Shown piece after piece: positions 61,012 through 64,000 of a stretch of DNA of 64,000 nucleotides. The position numbers were made by a program, and so were the translations under genes. Under the pieces are notes generated by a model, which saw only the letters and a list, made by a program, of their open reading frames with translations, made no database searches and had not been told where the DNA came from. Every line of letters begins with the position of its first letter. Position 1 is the stretch's first letter. The stretch comes from Chloroflexota bacterium (GTDB lineage Bacteria; Chloroflexota; Dehalococcoidia; JACQUA01), in the NCBI GenBank assembly GCA_016210565.1, contig JACQUA010000173.1, positions 1 through 64,000 of the forward strand. Reading direction: 5' to 3'.

Positions 61012-61736
61012 CCTGGACCGTACCCTGCGGCAGACAAGCTTCGCCGCAGCGCCGAAAGCCGCAGCAGGTCGACCCGGGCGAAACTATCGGTAATCCTGCC
61101 CACGGCTGAATAGAAAGGCTCTCCTGCCTTTTCCAGCCGCCTGGAAAAATCAGTCAGCCAGAGACAAACGTGTTCCCTCAAGAAAGCCTCTTCTCTGGCT
61201 ATTTGCTCGATGGCGGCAGGTACACTCCAGTCCCAGCAGGCTGCTTCTTTCCGCGAGAGGAAGGCCATGAATTCCAGCTCGACAGCGATATGGTCGGGAA
61301 GATCCTTGAAACAAGGAGAAAGGTCCAGACTCTCCCGGGAGTACTCGTGGCTCACCTTGACCGCGGTTTCCCCCATCACAAACCCTCCCTCGACGTATAC
61401 CGATTCGTAAGGCGGCGCGACGAAATGGGGCGAGGCGAAGAACAGCCTCACGTAGGTGTGGGATAACTCCTCCAGCAACCCTTCTTCCCCCTGCTCGCGC
61501 CCCACAAAAGATTTCATTTCTTCCCAACCGGGGCACTCAACCGGCAGCAAGTCCTCTTCCCCGAAAAGCGAAGCGGCTGCATCCACATCCATCCACACCC
61601 TCACCAGGTCCCTGGTGGGCATGGAAAAGGAAGCGGAGAGCAGAGAATAGCAGCGGCTGCGCGCCTCCGCCAGCCCTGCGATTTCCGGGCAGGTTCCCGT
61701 ACTGGCCACTTCAGCAGAACCCCTGGAGGAAAGCAT
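61008..61736 (-). CDS. TorD/DmsD-family molybdoenzyme chaperone (intact copy)
   Basis: The 242-residue protein (ATG 61736 preferred; a longer frame runs into a repeat) is mostly helical. It has the TorD landmarks YESVYVEGGFVMGETAVKVS and LPDHIAVELEFMAFLSRKE, ending APFYxAxxRIT-like EPFYSAVGRITDSFARVDL. It should escort the second locus's catalytic subunit during cofactor insertion. Its start lacks an obvious ribosome site. The stop overlaps the start of the HdrA-like Fe-S gene by 4 bases, so these two proteins are probably made together. Confidence 0.87.
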   Translation of the reverse strand: MLSSRGSAEVASTGTCPEIAGLAEARSRCYSLLSASFSMPTRDLVRVWMDVDAAASLFGEEDLLPVECPGWEEMKSFVGREQGEEGLLEELSHTYVRLFFASPHFVAPPYESVYVEGGFVMGETAVKVSHEYSRESLDLSPCFKDLPDHIAVELEFMAFLSRKEAACWDWSVPAAIEQIAREEAFLREHVCLWLTDFSRRLEKAGEPFYSAVGRITDSFARVDLLRLSALRRSLSAAGYGPG

Positions 61737-61774
61737 TGACCAATACAAACCGATTAGATGGAGCCGGATCGGGC

Positions 61775-61882
61775 TGTCATTGCGAGCGAAGCGAAGCAAT
61801 CTCCCGGACGCTCCAGACCAACGGGGGGATTGCTTCGTCACCCCGACAAGTCGTCCCGAAGAAATCGGGACTCGCAATGACA
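61775..61882. repeat. CATTGCGAG...CTCGCAATGAC repeat, copy 2
   Basis: The ends TGTCATTGCGAGCGAAGCGA and GGGACTCGCAATGACA are inverted complements. It sits inside the second molybdoenzyme gene set, between the small membrane protein gene and torD. Confidence 0.65.
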
Positions 61883-61932
61883 GATTATGCGTCGTCTCTT
61901 ATCGCGTTTGTACTGGAGGGCCTTTCCCCGGA

Positions 61933-62211
61933 TCAAGCAGCCGCGGAGCGCCGCTTGATAACGCAGATTTCCAGAGGGATGAGGAAAAGGCTGACCAGCC
62001 CCAGTATCCAGAGCAATGCCGACCAGGGGTGTTCTACCCCTACGCCGCGGTTGGCGGTCAGCATCCCGACGGCCCCGGCGGCCACCAGAGACATGCTGAA
62101 CAAGACATTGGCCCCGATGATGACCGACCTGGTAGTGGCAGATACCCCGGCCACTGGCCGGGCAATAGCCTGCCGTTCCGCGACCCGGGTGATAGTTGTG
62201 GTCTTTTCCAT
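61933..62211 (-). CDS. Small two-helix membrane protein of the NrfD locus
   Basis: The 92-residue protein has a basic/polar N-terminal 27 residues, then two membrane helices (SVIIGANVLFSMSLVAAGAV and ALLWILGLVSLFLIPLEICV) and a short basic tail. AAGGGAGG precedes ATG 62211. It starts 14 bases after the NrfD stop, so it is probably a small accessory subunit of that membrane complex. No known family is recognised. Confidence 0.75.
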   Translation of the reverse strand: MEKTTTITRVAERQAIARPVAGVSATTRSVIIGANVLFSMSLVAAGAVGMLTANRGVGVEHPWSALLWILGLVSLFLIPLEICVIKRRSAAA

Positions 62212-62225
62212 GACGGACCTCCCTT

Positions 62226-63506
62226 TCAGTTGGCCTTTTCAGGCAGTTCTACAATGGGAAATAGTTTCATGAACACAACGTAGGCCAGGATAGCAAAAGT
62301 GAAAATCCCGACGATGAGGGACCATTCGGCAAAGGTCGGCGTGTAACTACCCGGAGAGTAGGGAAGCAGCGGGTGCAGCAGGGACGGAACGACGATCAGA
62401 TAGCGTGTTACATATAGCACCACGTTGATCATCAGAGCACCTATGACGGTATATCTGAGTCTGAAACTCTTCCTGAAAATAGTCTGATTCAATAGCAGCA
62501 CAAAATACCCGACCACCAGCGCAACCATGCCCGTCCAGAAAATCTGCGCGAACTCCCCGGTCATTATCGAACGCCCTACGGTGCTTTCAGCGGCGGGAGG
62601 GTTATAGCTAAACGTAAGATACTCGGCAAAGCTGAAATAGATATAGAGAACAGTCATCCAGCTCAGGAACCTACCCAGACTTCTGATAGCTTCGGCGGGC
62701 ATATGCTGCTGCCAGCGAAATAGCCAGCGTAAGAAGACAATAACGAGAATTAAGGTGGCAAATCCAGAAACAATCGCCCCCAGCACGAAATAGGGCGCCT
62801 GGAAAGGATTGAACCAGCCGGGCCGTCCTCCCTGCAAACCGAAAATGAAGCCGTACACCGAGTGTACCGAGATCATGATGGGCAGTATGACAAGAGCCAG
62901 CCACCAGAGCACCTTTTCGTGGACCCTTTTGGATTCCTCGGTATCCTCGTACCCCAGAGAGATAGCTCGATAAAACCCGGCCCTCTTGGGCACCTTCCGG
63001 GCGCAGGCAGCGATATCCCGCCGCATGGAAAGATAAAGGTAAACGCTGCTGGCCACAAAGTAGACCGAGATCACGGTTGCCGACCACAGCATGGGAGACC
63101 GGTACTGGCCAAACTGCATCACGGACCACAAGAAACGCTCTGTGCGGCCCAAGTCCAGGGCGATCGTTATCACCGCCGCGGGCAGGCACACCATCGTAAG
63201 GAGCTCGGCGATGCGGACATAGGGTCGCAGGTAATGAAGGTTCAGCAGCCGGGTAGCCGCGGATACACCGATGCCCACGTGGCTGACGCCTATGAAGAAG
63301 ATGATGTTCGCCACCGCGATACCCCAGGCGGCGCCCACGGGGGTAGATAACCCGCTCTCACCGTGCCCTTCTATTTGCAGCTTCACCGCATTGACCAGAA
63401 ACCAGGCGAAAAGTCCGGCGAGGACCAGTAGTAACACGTAGAACCCTCTCCCCGTAGTGGTTACCGGGGCCAGAAGGTTGGGCACAGTCTCGGCTTTGCT
63501 CCTCAT
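62226..63506 (-). CDS. NrfD/PsrC-family membrane subunit
   Basis: The 426-residue protein starts at ATG 63506 (AAGGAGCGG just before). It has about ten membrane helices with family landmarks IGVSHVGIGVSAATRLLN, DLGRTERFLW and SPMLWSATVISVYFVASS. NrfD-type subunits exchange electrons and protons with the quinone pool in complexes with a ferredoxin subunit and a molybdopterin enzyme. It is 10 bases downstream of the ferredoxin gene and forms the membrane part of a second respiratory complex, whose catalytic gene is expected beyond the right edge. Confidence 0.92.
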   Translation of the reverse strand: MRSKAETVPNLLAPVTTTGRGFYVLLLVLAGLFAWFLVNAVKLQIEGHGESGLSTPVGAAWGIAVANIIFFIGVSHVGIGVSAATRLLNLHYLRPYVRIAELLTMVCLPAAVITIALDLGRTERFLWSVMQFGQYRSPMLWSATVISVYFVASSVYLYLSMRRDIAACARKVPKRAGFYRAISLGYEDTEESKRVHEKVLWWLALVILPIMISVHSVYGFIFGLQGGRPGWFNPFQAPYFVLGAIVSGFATLILVIVFLRWLFRWQQHMPAEAIRSLGRFLSWMTVLYIYFSFAEYLTFSYNPPAAESTVGRSIMTGEFAQIFWTGMVALVVGYFVLLLNQTIFRKSFRLRYTVIGALMINVVLYVTRYLIVVPSLLHPLLPYSPGSYTPTFAEWSLIVGIFTFAILAYVVFMKLFPIVELPEKAN

Positions 63507-63516
63507 TGACCGCTCC

Positions 63517-64000
63517 TTATAAAATGTCACCCTGCTTGAGATAGTAGACCTTTGGCAGTGTGCCTACCTCTTCCAGGAGCCGGAAAGACCTGGCGCTGTG
63601 GATGAGCTTGTAAACGTGACTCCTGGGGTCTGACATGTCGCCGAAAATGGTAGCTCCCGCCGGGCAGGCCTGCGTACAGGCGGTGGTCCAATCGCCATCC
63701 CTGACTTCTCTTCCCTCGGCTCTTGCCTTCTGCACGGCCTTTTCCAGCCGGTGCTCACAGAAAACACACTTTTCCACGACGCCCTTGGGCCGCACACGGA
63801 CGTCCGGGTTCAAGGCGTTGGCCAGCGTGTCCGGGTAGCTGGGTACCCGCCAGTTGAAATAGCGCCTTGAATAAGGGCAGGCCACCACACAGAAGCGGCA
63901 CCCGATACACCGGTCGTAATCCACCTTGACGATTCCCCCGGCCAGATCGTCCTTGTAAGTAGCGGCCACAGGGCATACCCTGGCGCAAAACGGGTTCTCA
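63517..64000 (-). CDS. Four-cluster ferredoxin subunit (NrfC/PsrB-like), 5' part outside the window
   Basis: The reading frame is open to the right edge. The visible 160 residues include NPFCARVCP, CIGCRFCVVACPYSRR, CVFCEHRLEKA and CTQACPAGATIFGD, cysteine groups of the NrfC/PsrB/DsrO-like ferredoxins, and end LPKVYYLKQGDIL. The longest internal start, GTG 63969, is not the true start because CARVCP lies upstream in frame. It transfers electrons between the NrfD subunit and the off-window catalytic subunit. Confidence 0.9.
   Translation of the reverse strand, partial: ENPFCARVCPVAATYKDDLAGGIVKVDYDRCIGCRFCVVACPYSRRYFNWRVPSYPDTLANALNPDVRVRPKGVVEKCVFCEHRLEKAVQKARAEGREVRDGDWTTACTQACPAGATIFGDMSDPRSHVYKLIHSARSFRLLEEVGTLPKVYYLKQGDIL

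Overview
The window looks like a chromosomal segment of an uncultured, GC-rich anaerobic Chloroflexota bacterium, probably class Dehalococcoidia. This is inferred from several things together. MmgE/PrpD, SDR and solute-binding proteins are expanded. There is a yebC-ruvC-ruvA cluster, a tungsten-type aldehyde:ferredoxin oxidoreductase, molybdopterin oxidoreductase loci with NrfD and TorD, and many dispersed intergenic hairpin repeats. I saw no rRNA, tRNA, CRISPR array or intact insertion sequence.

Layout. (1) 1-1.5 kb: the end of an unknown gene, then a regulator that fuses a transposase-like N-terminal segment to a Crp/Fnr body. (2) 1.9-21.3 kb: a catabolic-looking island on the + strand. It holds five lipoprotein solute-binding proteins without any permease or ATPase, two MmgE/PrpD proteins, two SDR oxidoreductases flanking five tandem CapA-like metallophosphatases, and an aldehyde ferredoxin oxidoreductase. 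(3) 21.6-24.5 kb: a convergent methyltransferase/restriction endonuclease pair, an alpha-beta-barrel protein and a MoaD-like protein. (4) 24.7-28.1 kb: uvrB and a second copy of the transposase-like/Crp fusion regulator. (5) 28.4-37.4 kb: a flavoprotein dehydrogenase, two tandem MmgE/PrpD genes, an MFS exporter, a nonsense-interrupted flavin-barrel gene, an alpha/beta hydrolase and a small membrane protein. (6) 38-43.7 kb: ruvA, ruvC, yebC and a single-chain restriction-modification enzyme. (7) 44-48 kb: an arsenic resistance operon on the - strand (arsR, permease, two tiny paralogues, thioredoxin-like gene, arsC, acr3). (8) 48.4-64 kb: two molybdoenzyme loci facing each other.

The first molybdoenzyme locus (+ strand, divergent from arsR) encodes a diheme cytochrome lipoprotein, a TAT-exported molybdopterin enzyme, a four-cluster ferredoxin, a frameshifted TorD chaperone, a multi-cluster Fe-S protein and MobB. 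The enzyme's active-site residues match those I recall for respiratory arsenate reductase ArrA. It is followed by a PhnD-like binding protein, a sensor kinase and a response regulator, an arrangement like the AioXSR/ArrXSR arsenic sensing systems. The second locus (- strand, running off the right edge) encodes a ferredoxin subunit, an NrfD membrane subunit, a small membrane protein, TorD, an HdrA/MvhD-like Fe-S protein and MobB. Both loci carry the same order TorD, Fe-S protein, MobB, which suggests a recurring maturation module.

The main candidates for something new are the putative arsenate-respiration island with its divergent control region, the TorD/Fe-S/MobB module, the transposase-fragment/Crp regulators, and the five-copy CapA array with gene-conversion tracts.
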